From NCBI RefSeq assembly GCF_004340945.1, contig NZ_SLYD01000005.1:62001-126000 (forward strand): a DNA stretch of 64,000 bases. Reading direction: 5' to 3'. Positions 27,301-35,286 of the stretch are shown here, piece after piece. Origin of the DNA: Sphingomonas sp. PP-F2F-A104-K0414 (GTDB lineage Bacteria; Pseudomonadota; Alphaproteobacteria; Sphingomonadales; Sphingomonadaceae). Each line of letters begins with the position of its first letter. Within the stretch, counting starts at the first letter, position 1. The notes below the pieces were generated by a model. The model had not been told where the DNA came from. It did not search any database and was given only the letters and a program-made list of their open reading frames with translations. A program made the position numbers and the translations under genes.

Positions 27301-29403
27301 ATTGTGCAGCGCGACCGCACCGGCTGCGCCGCCGACCAGCGTGGCGTCGTTCGACGGCACGCCACCGTTCGGCGTGGTCGGCGTACCCACATTGGAATAT
27401 TGCAGGGCACCGATCGCGCCATTGGCGATGTTGGTGGTGAGGTTGGTGACGTTGGTGTTGGTTGCGAACAGCTGGCTGCCGTTGACCGCGTCGGTCGAGG
27501 TGGCACCCAGTGCGCCAGCCGCGACGTTGCCGAGGCCAACCGGTGCCGCCGCACCGACGCCGCCGAGCGTCGCCCGCACGCGCGTCGCATCGTCATACTG
27601 CACCGCCAGCGTGTTGAGGGTGCCGACCTGGTCGACGACCGTGGAAAGCTGACCGCCGTTGACCGCATCGGTCGATCCCGTCGCGACGACACCCGCGGCG
27701 ACATTGTGCAGCCCGACCGGCCCTGCCGCCGCACCGACCAGCGCGACGTCGTTGCTCGGGGTACCGCCATTGGGCACGGTCGGCGTCGCGGCGTTCGAAT
27801 ACTGGACCGCGCCGATGCCGCCATTGCTGATGTTGGTGGTCAGGTTGGTCAGCGCGGTGTTGGTGTTGGTGACGTTGGTGTTGGTCGCGAACAGCTGGCT
27901 GCCGTTGACGGCGTCGGTCGAGGCCGCATCGAGCGTACCTGCCGCAACGTTGGTCAGCGCGACCGGTGCCGCCGCACCGACACCGCCGAGCGTCGCCCGC
28001 GCGCGCGCCGCATCGTCATACTGCACCGCCAGCGTGGCGAGATCGCCGACCTGGCCGGACACGGTCGCCAGCTGGCCGCCATTCACGGCATCGGTGGAGC
28101 CTGCCGCGGCGACGCCGGCCGCGACATTGTGCAGCCCGACCGGTGCTGCCGTGGCACCGACCAGCGCAACATCGTTGGTCGGGGTACCGCCGTTTGGAAC
28201 CGTCGGCGTGGCCGCGTCGGCATATTGCACCGCGCCGATCGCGCCGTTGGCGATGTTGGTCGTCAGGTTGGTGACGTTGGTGTTGGTCGCGAACAGCTGG
28301 CTGCCGTTGACGGCGTCGGTCGAGGTCGCGTCGAGCGTGCCCGCCGCAACGTTGGTTAGCGCGACCGGTGCCGCCGCACCGACACCGCCCAGCGTAACGC
28401 TTGCTCGGGTCGCATCGTCATACTGGACCGCACCGCTGGCAACCGTGCCGATCTGCGCCCGGACGCCGGCAAGCTGGCTGACGTTCACCGCGTCGGTGTC
28501 CGCCGAGCCTGCCGCGACGTTGGTGATCTGGCGTTCGCCACCTACGGTGCCGACGGAAACTTCGCCCGCCGAGTTCTGAAGCGCGGCAAGCCCGATCGCG
28601 GCGTAATCCGCCTGTGGCCCGCGCGCGGCAATGCTGTTCGCCCCCAACGCAACGCCGTTGACGCCGGTGGCGGTCGCCCCCGTACCCAGCGCAACCGCGC
28701 CCGTCGCGCCCGCACCGACGCCAGCATTGGTGCCGAGCGCAATCGACCCCAGCGCGGTCGCATCGGTCACCGACCCGTTGCCGAACGCGATCGAGTTCTC
28801 CTCGCCTGCAAACGCCGCCGCCCCGGTCGCGCCGAGCCCGGTGATCCGGTTGCCGCCGATCGCGATGCCGGCCGGGGTCCGGAGCTCAAAACCGTCCGCC
28901 TGCGAAACGCAGTTGGAATTCGGCCCGATCGCATTTCCGTTTATGTCCAGTACGCTCAGCGTGATGTCGTCGCCATCGGCCGCAGAGGTCAGCAACCCGT
29001 CGACGTCGATGGTCTGCGTCGTTGCGGGAAGCGCCGGGATCAGCCCGCCCACCAACGGCACGAGAAGAATTCGGTTCACGGTCGTCAGGATAGGATTAAG
29101 CGTGTTCTCGATCGGTGTGACGACCCCGCCGATGACGGGGCGCATGATCTCGGTAACGACCGATTTCGGGAGGCTGACGCCGGAGCACACGCCAACGACG
29201 TTGGGGGGCGGGACAACCTGGGCAACGGCTGGTTGTGACGCGAGCGTCGTCGCAGCGGCCAGCCCAATCAGCGATACACCGCCGCGGATCTGCCGCATGA
29301 TGCTCGTGTCGCGCCGCGGCCGGGCGGTTTGGACCATCCCGGATGTGGTGACGCCCGAATTCCGAGCTTGCGACGCATTCCCATAAGCCGATGCGATAGA
29401 CAT
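24343..29403 (-). CDS. YadA-like trimeric autotransporter adhesin
   Basis: A 1686-residue type Vc secreted adhesin. The start ATG 29403 has GGAGG 8 bases before it; the frame is open to 29469. An N-terminal extension of about 35 residues precedes the signal sequence (SLIGLAAATTLASQPAVAQ), as in other large autotransporters. Then come a first YadA head (SIALGTNAGVGAGATGAVAL), four stalk repeats with NVAAGTLDATSTDAVNGSQL, a second long head of 14-residue units (AIGDPNIATGDGAVALG), further neck and stalk segments and the membrane anchor (last 75 residues, ending SGGIGYQF). It should bind abiotic or host surfaces and self-aggregate. The long AT-rich upstream region suggests regulated expression. 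Confidence 0.96.
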   Translation of the reverse strand: MSIASAYGNASQARNSGVTTSGMVQTARPRRDTSIMRQIRGGVSLIGLAAATTLASQPAVAQVVPPPNVVGVCSGVSLPKSVVTEIMRPVIGGVVTPIENTLNPILTTVNRILLVPLVGGLIPALPATTQTIDVDGLLTSAADGDDITLSVLDINGNAIGPNSNCVSQADGFELRTPAGIAIGGNRITGLGATGAAAFAGEENSIAFGNGSVTDATALGSIALGTNAGVGAGATGAVALGTGATATGVNGVALGANSIAARGPQADYAAIGLAALQNSAGEVSVGTVGGERQITNVAAGSADTDAVNVSQLAGVRAQIGTVASGAVQYDDATRASVTLGGVGAAAPVALTNVAAGTLDATSTDAVNGSQLFATNTNVTNLTTNIANGAIGAVQYADAATPTVPNGGTPTNDVALVGATAAPVGLHNVAAGVAAAGSTDAVNGGQLATVSGQVGDLATLAVQYDDAARARATLGGVGAAAPVALTNVAAGTLDAASTDAVNGSQLFATNTNVTNTNTALTNLTTNISNGGIGAVQYSNAATPTVPNGGTPSNDVALVGAAAGPVGLHNVAAGVVATGSTDAVNGGQLSTVVDQVGTLNTLAVQYDDATRVRATLGGVGAAAPVGLGNVAAGALGATSTDAVNGSQLFATNTNVTNLTTNIANGAIGALQYSNVGTPTTPNGGVPSNDATLVGGAAGAVALHNVANGVVATGSTDAVNGGQLALVSGQVGTLNGLAVQYDDLSRSRVTFGGAGAAPVVLGNVAAGTLGAGSTDAVNGAQLGATNDAVGVNTTNIANINTSVTALQTDALLYDSTLQAFSANRGGAAQRITNVAAGVLGAGSLDAVNGGQLFGLGSSVASALGGSSTYDPGTGAVAAGILYGGTTYGSVQGAVSAIETSLGGMPTSADLRYFNTTSVMADSRAMGTDSTAIGPNAVASADGAIAAGRNTVAASAGSVAIGDGSSAITGRAVAIGFANIASGNGAVAIGDPNIATGDGAVALGRDNQATGIGAVALGDTNFATGNGSVSIGQTNQATGNGTITIGTSNVVNGLGALALGNRNQVNGDGSLAFGSDIVTGGVNTLVVGNASTATGDFAAAFGNNSAASGLNATALGTAASASADYTLAVGERSVASGFGSSALGTLSSATAFASTALGAGAIANLENSVALGSASSTLRGGVANYTAFGLTGAQSSIGEIAVARTADYVDPATGTFAPLGSRQITGVGAGSEDTDAVNVAQLRGVSSTLGNAFVASLGGGAAYNVTTGAITGPSYVINGTTYTNVGDALAGVGGQIGQVATNSVSYDNAAQTSVTLGGAGGTTISNVAAGAINATSTDAVNGAQLNATNQAVASNTTAITNLGNTVSDLSTTVTNLGGTVANLGASVTNVSTAVTNLGNDINNGAIGTVQYSNPGSPTTPNGGTPTNDLTLVGAAAGPVGLHNVAGGSIAAGSTDAVNGGQVYALALTAVNAVSYGTDANGARTNTVTLAGGNAAAPVTVTNVAAAAVATGSTDAVNGGQLYTTNQAVATAQGTADSALALGSNSVQYGAGRTNVTFNAGGAATVLSNVAAGVSTTDAVNVGQLNSSMNSAVTQANAYTDGRIAALDFDLRSVRRDGYAGTSGALAAAGLPQAYEAGKGMVAIGGGTYAGQSAVAVGMSKAFNDGHTVVKLSGTYDSQGRAGGSGGIGYQF
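27180..28440 (-). repeat. Tandem stalk repeats inside the adhesin gene
   Basis: About three and a half copies of a unit near 390-425 bp (131-141 residues), beginning at AVQYDD-type codons near 28410, 28015, 27590 and 27190. The units share the string ALTNVAAGTLDA and VPNGGTP. The DNA is alike enough for recombination to change copy number. A diverged relative is near 24900-25450. Confidence 0.85.
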
Positions 29404-29469
29404 GCCGATAACCTCCACAAGCGACTGCAAATGCAGCCCAACCGTCACCGGACACTGGTTGTCTTCCAA

Positions 29470-29770
29470 CCTAGTGACCGGAACGTGGGAAGCCTCGACC
29501 CATGATTACTAACAGTAAGTTACCTATTAAAACGGGTTTGATATCTATCCATTATGATCGAATTCAAGATTTATACTTACATTGGCTATAAACCGTAGCA
29601 TTACGAAACATCAAAGTTCCACATTGCTACACATGTTAATACTCAATCTCCTGACCAAAGGTCAACATTTCAAACAAAACATAACAAGTTTTGCTTTGGG
29701 ACCAATTGTCGAAGTGGGTCTGATGGCTCCGCGACCAACGCAGAATAATTTTGGGCCCGCTCCGAAAACC
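29470..29770. other. AT-rich intergenic region upstream of the adhesin
   Basis: About 300 bases of conspicuously low GC (long stretches of A and T around 29500-29700) against a GC-rich background. It holds the promoter of the adhesin, which is transcribed leftward. No convincing gene is present; a 118-codon plus-strand frame here has no ribosome site or coding-like composition. I could not identify a consensus promoter or repeated operator with confidence. The composition resembles regions bound by nucleoid silencers such as MucR/Ros or H-NS-like proteins. Confidence 0.5.
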
Positions 29771-29774
29771 AGAA

Positions 29775-29805
29775 ACCGCGCCGCCATTCTGGATGGCGAC
29801 GCGGT
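29775..29805 (-). terminator. Rho-independent terminator after asd
   Basis: On the minus strand a 13-bp stem (ACCGCGTCGCCAT with ATGGCGGCGCGGT, one T-G pair) and a 5-base loop, followed by TTTCTGGTTTT. It lies about 50 bases beyond the asd stop. Confidence 0.85.
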
Positions 29806-29852
29806 CAGGCGGATCGAAGCAGTCGATATCGGGGCGAGTCGCCCCGCGCAGT

Positions 29853-30878
29853 TTAGGCCTTCTGCAAATGCCGGCGTCCAAGCAGTTCGGCGATCTGGAC
29901 CGCGTTCAGCGCCGCGCCCTTGCGGAGGTTGTCGCTGACGCACCACAGGTTCAGGCCGTTCTCGACGGTCGGATCCTCGCGCACGCGGCTGATATACGTC
30001 GCGAAGTCGCCGACGCACTCGATCGGCGTGATGTAGCCGCCGTCCTCGCGCTTATCGACGAGCATGATGCCGGGCGCCTCGCGGAGGATGTTCTGCGCTT
30101 CCTCGGCCGAGATCTCGTTCTCGAACTCGATGTTGATCGCTTCCGAATGGCCGACGAACACCGGCACGCGCACGCAGGTCGCGGTGACCTTGATCGTCTT
30201 GTCGAGGATCTTCTTGGTCTCGACGACCATCTTCCACTCTTCCTTGGTCGAGCCGTCGTCGAGGAAGCTGTCGATGTGCGGGATCACGTTGAAGGCGATC
30301 TGCTTGGTGAACAGCTTGGGCTCTGCGGGATCGCCGACGAAGATGTTGCGGCTCTGCTCGAACAGCTCGTCCATGCCCGCCTTGCCCGCGCCCGACACCG
30401 ACTGGTAGGTCGAGACGACCACGCGCAGGATCTTCGCGGCGTCGTGCAGCGGCTTTAGCGCGACGACCATCTGCGCGGTCGAGCAGTTCGGGTTGGCGAT
30501 GATGTTGCGGACCTTGTAGCCGTCGATCGCCTCGGGGTTCACCTCGGGCACGATCAGCGGCACGTCGGGGTCCATGCGGTATAGCGACGAATTGTCGATC
30601 ACCACGCAGCCGGCCGCGGCGGCTATCGGCGCATAGATCGCCGAGCCCTCGGAGCCGATCGCGAACAGCGCCATGTCCCAGCCGTTCCAGTCGAAATGCT
30701 CGATGTTCGTGCATTTGATCTGCTTGCCGGTGTCGCCATAGTCGACCATCAACCCCTGGCTGCGCGACGACGCGACGCAGGCGATCTCGTCCGCCGGAAA
30801 CTCGCGTTCCGCCAGGATGTTGAGGATCTCACGCCCGACATTGCCGGTCGCGCCCGCGACCACCACCCGATAACCCAT
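29853..30878 (-). CDS. asd: Aspartate-semialdehyde dehydrogenase
   Basis: A 341-residue NADPH enzyme that reduces aspartyl phosphate to the semialdehyde, the branch point to lysine/diaminopimelate, threonine and methionine. Seen: Rossmann start VVVAGATGNVGREIL, phosphate-binding SSRSQG, catalytic Cys132 in NPNCSTAQM, and the catalytic-site His in NVIPHIDSF. Full length for the family. Single gene; the ATG at 30878 is preceded by GGAGTGACAAC in the transcript, an acceptable ribosome site. Essential because it supplies diaminopimelate for peptidoglycan. Confidence 0.97.
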   Translation of the reverse strand: MGYRVVVAGATGNVGREILNILAEREFPADEIACVASSRSQGLMVDYGDTGKQIKCTNIEHFDWNGWDMALFAIGSEGSAIYAPIAAAAGCVVIDNSSLYRMDPDVPLIVPEVNPEAIDGYKVRNIIANPNCSTAQMVVALKPLHDAAKILRVVVSTYQSVSGAGKAGMDELFEQSRNIFVGDPAEPKLFTKQIAFNVIPHIDSFLDDGSTKEEWKMVVETKKILDKTIKVTATCVRVPVFVGHSEAINIEFENEISAEEAQNILREAPGIMLVDKREDGGYITPIECVGDFATYISRVREDPTVENGLNLWCVSDNLRKGAALNAVQIAELLGRRHLQKA

Positions 30879-31020
30879 GTTGTCACTCCGATTGGACTTG
30901 GGGCGGGCAGTACCGACGTTGCGCCACGAGGTCCAACGGCTTTCGACTTGTTGCGCGGATAGGGGGAGTTTGGGGCTCGCGAGGTTTGCCCGGACCTGGG
31001 AGACGACACCCCTCCCTTCC

Positions 31021-31077
31021 GTGTTCTCCCGCGAAGGCGGGAGCCCAATCTGGGCCCCCGCCTTCGCGGGGGAACAC
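31021..31077. repeat. Intergenic palindromic repeat, type GTTCTCCCGCGAAGGCGGGAG
   Basis: A compact 57-base inverted repeat: GTGTTCTCCCGCGAAGGCGG pairs with the strand ending CCTTCGCGGGGGAACAC. It lies with the next element in the 385-base gap between mgtC-like and asd genes; I see no gene in that gap. Confidence 0.9.
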
Positions 31078-31120
31078 GCTAGTGTTCAGCGATATGGATC
31101 AGCACCTGCCCCAGCAGTAG

Positions 31121-31228
31121 CACCACCCCGGCGGAGGCCGGGGCCCAGTTGGGGGACGTTGCCAACTGAGCGCTGTGGTCCACTACTGCGACCTTTCCAA
31201 CTGGGCCCCGGCCTTCGCCGGGGTGGTG
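31121..31228. repeat. Intergenic palindromic repeat, type CCACCCCGGCGGAGGCCGGGG
   Basis: A 108-base element with arms CACCACCCCGGCGGAGGCCG and its near-inverse ending CGCCGGGGTGGTG. Same family as 21156-21259 and 42138-42241. It follows the stop of the MgtC-like gene and may end its transcript. Confidence 0.9.
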
Positions 31229-31263
31229 GCTGGGGAAGGTGCACAGCTAGATCCGCCCCCGCC

Positions 31264-31980
31264 TCAATCGTGCGTCCGCGCCTGCCATGTCGCATGCTCG
31301 ATCCCGTGCACCTTCGCCAGGTGATCCGTGATCGCATCCAGCTCCCCAGCCGGCACGTTCGTCGCCACCAGCGTAGCCGCAATCTCGACCCGGTCCTCCC
31401 CCCGCTCGGTCACGTCCAGTTCCGCCACCTGCAACTGCGCAGCCTCCAGATGCTCGACCACCAGATCGCCGATCGGCCCAGCATCTCCCGCCGCGACCGT
31501 CACCATCACGCTATAGGTAGCCTCGATCGTCCGCCCCTCGGTCGGGATGCGGTTGATCCCGTCGACCAGCGGCCGCAACGCGGTGTTCGCCAGCAGCACG
31601 ACGAACGTCAGCAATCCCGCCTCCGCGATCATGTCGCTGCCCGCGCACGACCCCACCGCCGCCGAGCACCACAGCGTCGCCGCAGTGTTCAGCCCGCGAA
31701 CGTTCATCCCTTCCTTCATGATCACGCCCGCGCCGAGGAAGCCGATCCCCGACACGACATAGGCGATGATCCGGATCGACTCGACGTCGCCACCCAGCCG
31801 CTGCCCGAGATCGACGAACGCCGCCGACCCGAGTGCGACCAGCGTGTTCGTCCGCAACCCCGCGGTCCGCTGGCGATACTGCCGCTCCGCCCCGATCAAC
31901 GTCCCGAACACGAACGCGGCGATGTAACTCACCACCGTGTCGAGGAAAGGCCACAGGTGAAACGTCTCGACGAACCGCAC
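31264..31980 (-). CDS. MgtC/SapB family membrane protein
   Basis: A 238-residue inner-membrane protein. The N-terminal MgtC domain has about four to five membrane segments and the family marker FGTLIGAERQYRQRTAGLRTN is split between residues 25 and 46. GIGFLGAGVIMKEG is the second conserved block. A soluble ACT-like C-terminal domain of about 90 residues follows. MgtC proteins help growth at low magnesium or inside host cells; the precise action is debated and F-ATPase modulation has been proposed. The GTG start (31980) is 6 bases after the dipeptidyl peptidase stop, so the two are likely co-transcribed. Confidence 0.9.
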   Translation of the reverse strand: MRFVETFHLWPFLDTVVSYIAAFVFGTLIGAERQYRQRTAGLRTNTLVALGSAAFVDLGQRLGGDVESIRIIAYVVSGIGFLGAGVIMKEGMNVRGLNTAATLWCSAAVGSCAGSDMIAEAGLLTFVVLLANTALRPLVDGINRIPTEGRTIEATYSVMVTVAAGDAGPIGDLVVEHLEAAQLQVAELDVTERGEDRVEIAATLVATNVPAGELDAITDHLAKVHGIEHATWQARTHD

Positions 31981-31986
31981 CGCCGG

Positions 31987-34287
31987 CTACTTCACCGGCG
32001 CTGGCGCAACCTCAGGCACCGGCTTGTCCTTCACTGTCCGGTCGAGGAAGTTGAGGATCGTCCCCCAGACATGCTCGCTGATCCCAGGCCCCGATACGCG
32101 GTGCGTGTAGCCGGGGTAGAACATCATCTCGAACGGTGTCGCGGTCGCCTGCATGCGCGCGGCGACCTTGGTGGAATTGTCGAGGAACACGTTATCGTCC
32201 GCCATGCCATGGATCAGCAGCAACGGATCGACGATGCGGTTCGCCTCCTCGACCGCCGCCGACGTCGCATAGCTCGCCGGGTCCTTCGCTGGATCGCCCA
32301 GATAGCGCTCGGTATAATGCGTGTCGTACAGCTGCCAGTCGGTGACCGGCGCGCCGGAAACAGCGGCCGCATACACGCCCGGCGTCTTCTCCAGCATCTT
32401 CAGCGACATATAGCCGCCGTACGACCAGCCATAGGTCGCGATCTTGCTCGGCTCGACGAACGGCAGCGACTTCAGGTAATTCGCACCCGACAGCTGGTCC
32501 TCGACCTCTACCGTGCCCATTGCGTGATAGATCTGGTCCTCGAACGCCTTGCCGCGATTATACGAGCCGCGATTGTCGATCTTGAAATAGATCCAGCCGC
32601 GATCGACCAGATACTGCGGCAGCGCCCCCTGCCAGCCGCGCGTGACCTGCTGGCCGGTGCCGGGGCCGCCGTAATGTTCGAAGAACACCGGGTATTTCTT
32701 GCCCGGCTCCAATGGCGGCGTGATCATCTCGTAATAGAGAGTCATGCCGTTCTTGGCCTTCAGCGTCCCGAACTTGGTCTGCTGATGGCTCGACAGATAC
32801 GGGTAATAAGGGTGCCCCTCGACCACCGCATTCTCGTTGATCCACGAAATCCGCTTGCCGGTCGCATCCGCCAGATAGACCTGCGTCGGCTGCTTCGGGT
32901 TCGAGCGCGAGATGATGAAGCGGCTTGCGGCGGCATCCATCGTCGCGCTGTTCCACCAGCCGGCTTCGGTCAGCCTGGTGATCGCGTTCGGCTTGGCGAC
33001 GTCGACCGAATAGAGCTGCTGCTCGAGCACGTCGTCCTTGTTGCCGAGGAAGAACAGCCGCCCCTTGGTTTCATCCACGCCGACCAGATCGGTCACGACC
33101 CAGTCGCCCTTGGTCAGCTGCGTCCATTTGCCCGATGCGAACCGGTAGAGATGCCCGTAGCCGCTCCGCTCCGACCGCCAGATCAGGCTGCCGTCCTTGA
33201 GCACATGATACGCATCCGACAGGTTGAGCCAGCTCTTTACGCCCGACTTCTCGGTGAACAGCACCGTCGACTTGCCGGTCGCCGGATCGACACGCAGCAT
33301 CTCGAGCAGCTTCTGGTCGCGGCTCTGGCGCTGGACCAGCAGCATCCGGCCGTCCGGCGTCCAGTCTACGCGCGCCAGATAGATATCCGGGTTGGTGCCC
33401 AGATCGACCTTCACCTGCCCCGAACCATCGGGCTTCATGATATACAGGTCGACCAGCACGTTGGGCGTACCGGCCGCCGGGTAGCGCTGCTCATACACCT
33501 TGGTCCCGGTCGCGCCGATCGACGCACGCGTTGCGGTGTGCACCGGCGCCTCGTCGAACCGCTCGACCGCGACATAGCGCTCGTCGGGCGACCACCAGTA
33601 TCCGGTGCGGCGATCCATTTCCTCCTGCGCGACGAATTCCGCCTCGCCGAAGTGGACCGTGCCGCCCCCTCCGGTGGTGACAGCCCGCGCGGCGCCACCG
33701 CTGAGCGGTTGGACGAAGACGTTCTGGTCGCGGACGAACGAGACGAAGCCGCCCTTGGGGCTGACCACCGGGTTCAGCTCGCCGCCGGGCGTGTTGGTCA
33801 GCCGCGTGACCTTGCCGTCGAGCCCTGCGAGATACAGGTCGCCATCGAGCGGCACGAGGATCGACTTGCCGTCGGGCGCCCAGTCATACGCGACGATGCC
33901 CTTCTGCCCGCCGATCCGTGCACGCTCGCGCTGCATCTTCTCGGCTTCGGTCAGCTCGGCACCGCTGCCGACCTTCTTCGAATCGACCAGCATGCGCGCC
34001 TGCCCGGTTGCGGTATCGACCGCCCAGAGATCGAAGCGCTCCTTCTCGTCGTCGCGGTTGCGCAAGCTCGTCAGCAACGTGCCGTCCGGCGACAGCCGCA
34101 CCGCACGGGGCTGCGACCCAGACAGGTCCGGATTTCCGAACACGCGTGCCATCGTCAGATCACCGGGTTTAGCCGCCTCGACAGGCTTGACCGGCTCGGC
34201 GGGCGCTACCGCCGGGGCCACCTGATCAGCAGCCATCGCGGCGGTTCCGACCGAAGCAAGCGCAAGCCCGAGCAACCATGTTCGCAT
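31987..34287 (-). CDS. Dipeptidyl peptidase IV (S9 family), exported
   Basis: A 766-residue serine peptidase. Signal peptide residues 1-20 (TAAMAADQ). The N-terminal beta-propeller (about 45-500) carries the Glu pair E222-E223 in AQEEMDRRTGYWWSPDE; in DPP IV this pair binds the free amino terminus, so the enzyme should release X-Pro or X-Ala dipeptides. The catalytic domain has GWSYGGYMS with Ser622, an Asp near 697 in HGMADDNV and His729 in PGYTHRV. Location is periplasmic or surface. It is followed by the MgtC-like gene, with a gap of 6 bases. Confidence 0.95.
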   Translation of the reverse strand: MRTWLLGLALASVGTAAMAADQVAPAVAPAEPVKPVEAAKPGDLTMARVFGNPDLSGSQPRAVRLSPDGTLLTSLRNRDDEKERFDLWAVDTATGQARMLVDSKKVGSGAELTEAEKMQRERARIGGQKGIVAYDWAPDGKSILVPLDGDLYLAGLDGKVTRLTNTPGGELNPVVSPKGGFVSFVRDQNVFVQPLSGGAARAVTTGGGGTVHFGEAEFVAQEEMDRRTGYWWSPDERYVAVERFDEAPVHTATRASIGATGTKVYEQRYPAAGTPNVLVDLYIMKPDGSGQVKVDLGTNPDIYLARVDWTPDGRMLLVQRQSRDQKLLEMLRVDPATGKSTVLFTEKSGVKSWLNLSDAYHVLKDGSLIWRSERSGYGHLYRFASGKWTQLTKGDWVVTDLVGVDETKGRLFFLGNKDDVLEQQLYSVDVAKPNAITRLTEAGWWNSATMDAAASRFIISRSNPKQPTQVYLADATGKRISWINENAVVEGHPYYPYLSSHQQTKFGTLKAKNGMTLYYEMITPPLEPGKKYPVFFEHYGGPGTGQQVTRGWQGALPQYLVDRGWIYFKIDNRGSYNRGKAFEDQIYHAMGTVEVEDQLSGANYLKSLPFVEPSKIATYGWSYGGYMSLKMLEKTPGVYAAAVSGAPVTDWQLYDTHYTERYLGDPAKDPASYATSAAVEEANRIVDPLLLIHGMADDNVFLDNSTKVAARMQATATPFEMMFYPGYTHRVSGPGISEHVWGTILNFLDRTVKDKPVPEVAPAPVK

Positions 34288-34449
34288 CCTGTAGACTCCG
34301 TGGGATCATCCCGCCGGATACCGCCCGACGGCCCGAAGATGTTCGGTGGCGCGTTATCGCGACGGCATGAGGCGGCGTAAAGGGCGCATCGCAACGACGA
34401 TCTAGACCATTCCGATTGTCGACCGATGAGCATGAGATAATTACCACCA

Positions 34450-34483
34450 CGTAAACCGCGTCTTTACGCGCTTCGTTTAAACG
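34450..34483. promoter_or_regulatory. Two adjacent inverted repeats before the gene at 34503
   Basis: CGTAAA-N7-TTTACG (34450-34468) is followed 5 bases later by the perfect 10-bp palindrome CGTTTAAACG (34474-34483). They lie 20 bases before the GTG start at 34503 and could form an operator or a small hairpin in the leader. No regulator is assigned. Confidence 0.35.
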
Positions 34484-34502
34484 GACCGACGAGAACCCCG
34501 CC

Positions 34503-35219
34503 GTGGACGATCGTTCCACGGCGCAGCACGACCGGAGTATGATGGTCTCGACCACAATACCGCAGGGCATCGAGCCCGTAGGCGAGCACGGCACATGGCA
34601 GGCGCTCGTCCGGCTGGCCGAGGCCGATAGCAGCGTCGCGCACTCCCATTATCGCCGCCTCGTTGCCGGCGGGCAGGCGGCTCGCAACCTCACCGACGCG
34701 GTCCACGCGCTGTGCTCGGTGCACGGCGACCATCCCGGCATGATCGCCGATGTCCTGACATACGCGGCCCAGCCCGAGGCACAGGACTGGCTGACCGCCG
34801 CCGCCGCCGGATTCGTCGACGAGCGCACCTATCTCGCGCAGCTGACTGCCGCGGTCGGCCCGCTGCCCTCGACCCCCGGCCAGGCGGAAACCGAGTCGGC
34901 GCTGGTCGGCGAACGCCACGCACTCGAAATGCTCGCCCGGTCCGAGCGGCGCGGCTGCGCGACCGGCGCGGTCGCGGCGCTGCTACTCGATTGGGGGGCG
35001 ATCCGCGTCATGCTCGATATCGCCGCGGAACGCTTCGGTCTCGCGATCCCCGCACCGACATTTCCATCGGACTCCGACACCGAGGCGGTGATCGCGGAGC
35101 TCGGCACGTCCCCCGGCACCCAGCGCGCTATCCTGTTCGGCGCGCAACAGCTGTTCGCGCAGCACCGCGGCCTGTGGTCGCTGCTCGAAGCCCGTGCGAG
35201 CGCCCGCGGCGATCTGTAA
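34503..35219 (+). CDS. Conserved hypothetical protein, all-alpha, unknown function
   Basis: A 238-residue soluble protein, rich in Ala and predicted by eye to be mostly helical, with no signal peptide, membrane segment or nucleotide motif. It has a short Cys pair context (ALCSVHGDHPG and RRGCATGAV) but no metal-binding spacing. I have seen similar proteins only in sphingomonads and cannot name a function. The start may be GTG 34503 or ATG 34542 (MVSTTIPQG). The stop is 67 bases before moxR, same strand, so co-expression is possible. Confidence 0.75.
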   Translation: MDDRSTAQHDRSMMVSTTIPQGIEPVGEHGTWQALVRLAEADSSVAHSHYRRLVAGGQAARNLTDAVHALCSVHGDHPGMIADVLTYAAQPEAQDWLTAAAAGFVDERTYLAQLTAAVGPLPSTPGQAETESALVGERHALEMLARSERRGCATGAVAALLLDWGAIRVMLDIAAERFGLAIPAPTFPSDSDTEAVIAELGTSPGTQRAILFGAQQLFAQHRGLWSLLEARASARGDL

Positions 35220-35286
35220 CCGGCTTGCACGGGGCTGCGAAAACCCTCTATCCATACCCGGTATTCAGAACCGGACGGGACATCGC

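Noticed and set aside
29582..29938. A 118-codon plus-strand frame in the AT-rich region
   Set aside because: No ribosome site, overlaps the asd terminator and the end of asd, and the composition is not coding-like.
30877..34380. A 1167-codon plus-strand open frame
   Set aside because: It is antisense to the MgtC-like and DPP IV genes, both of which have clear domains; long shadow frames are common at this GC content. Its product is Arg/Asp-rich without domain features.
34440..34483. CtrA box (TTAA-N7-TTAA) before the gene at 34503
   Set aside because: Only TTAC-like and TTTAA parts exist, spacing is wrong. I found no convincing CtrA box elsewhere in the intergenic regions I read.
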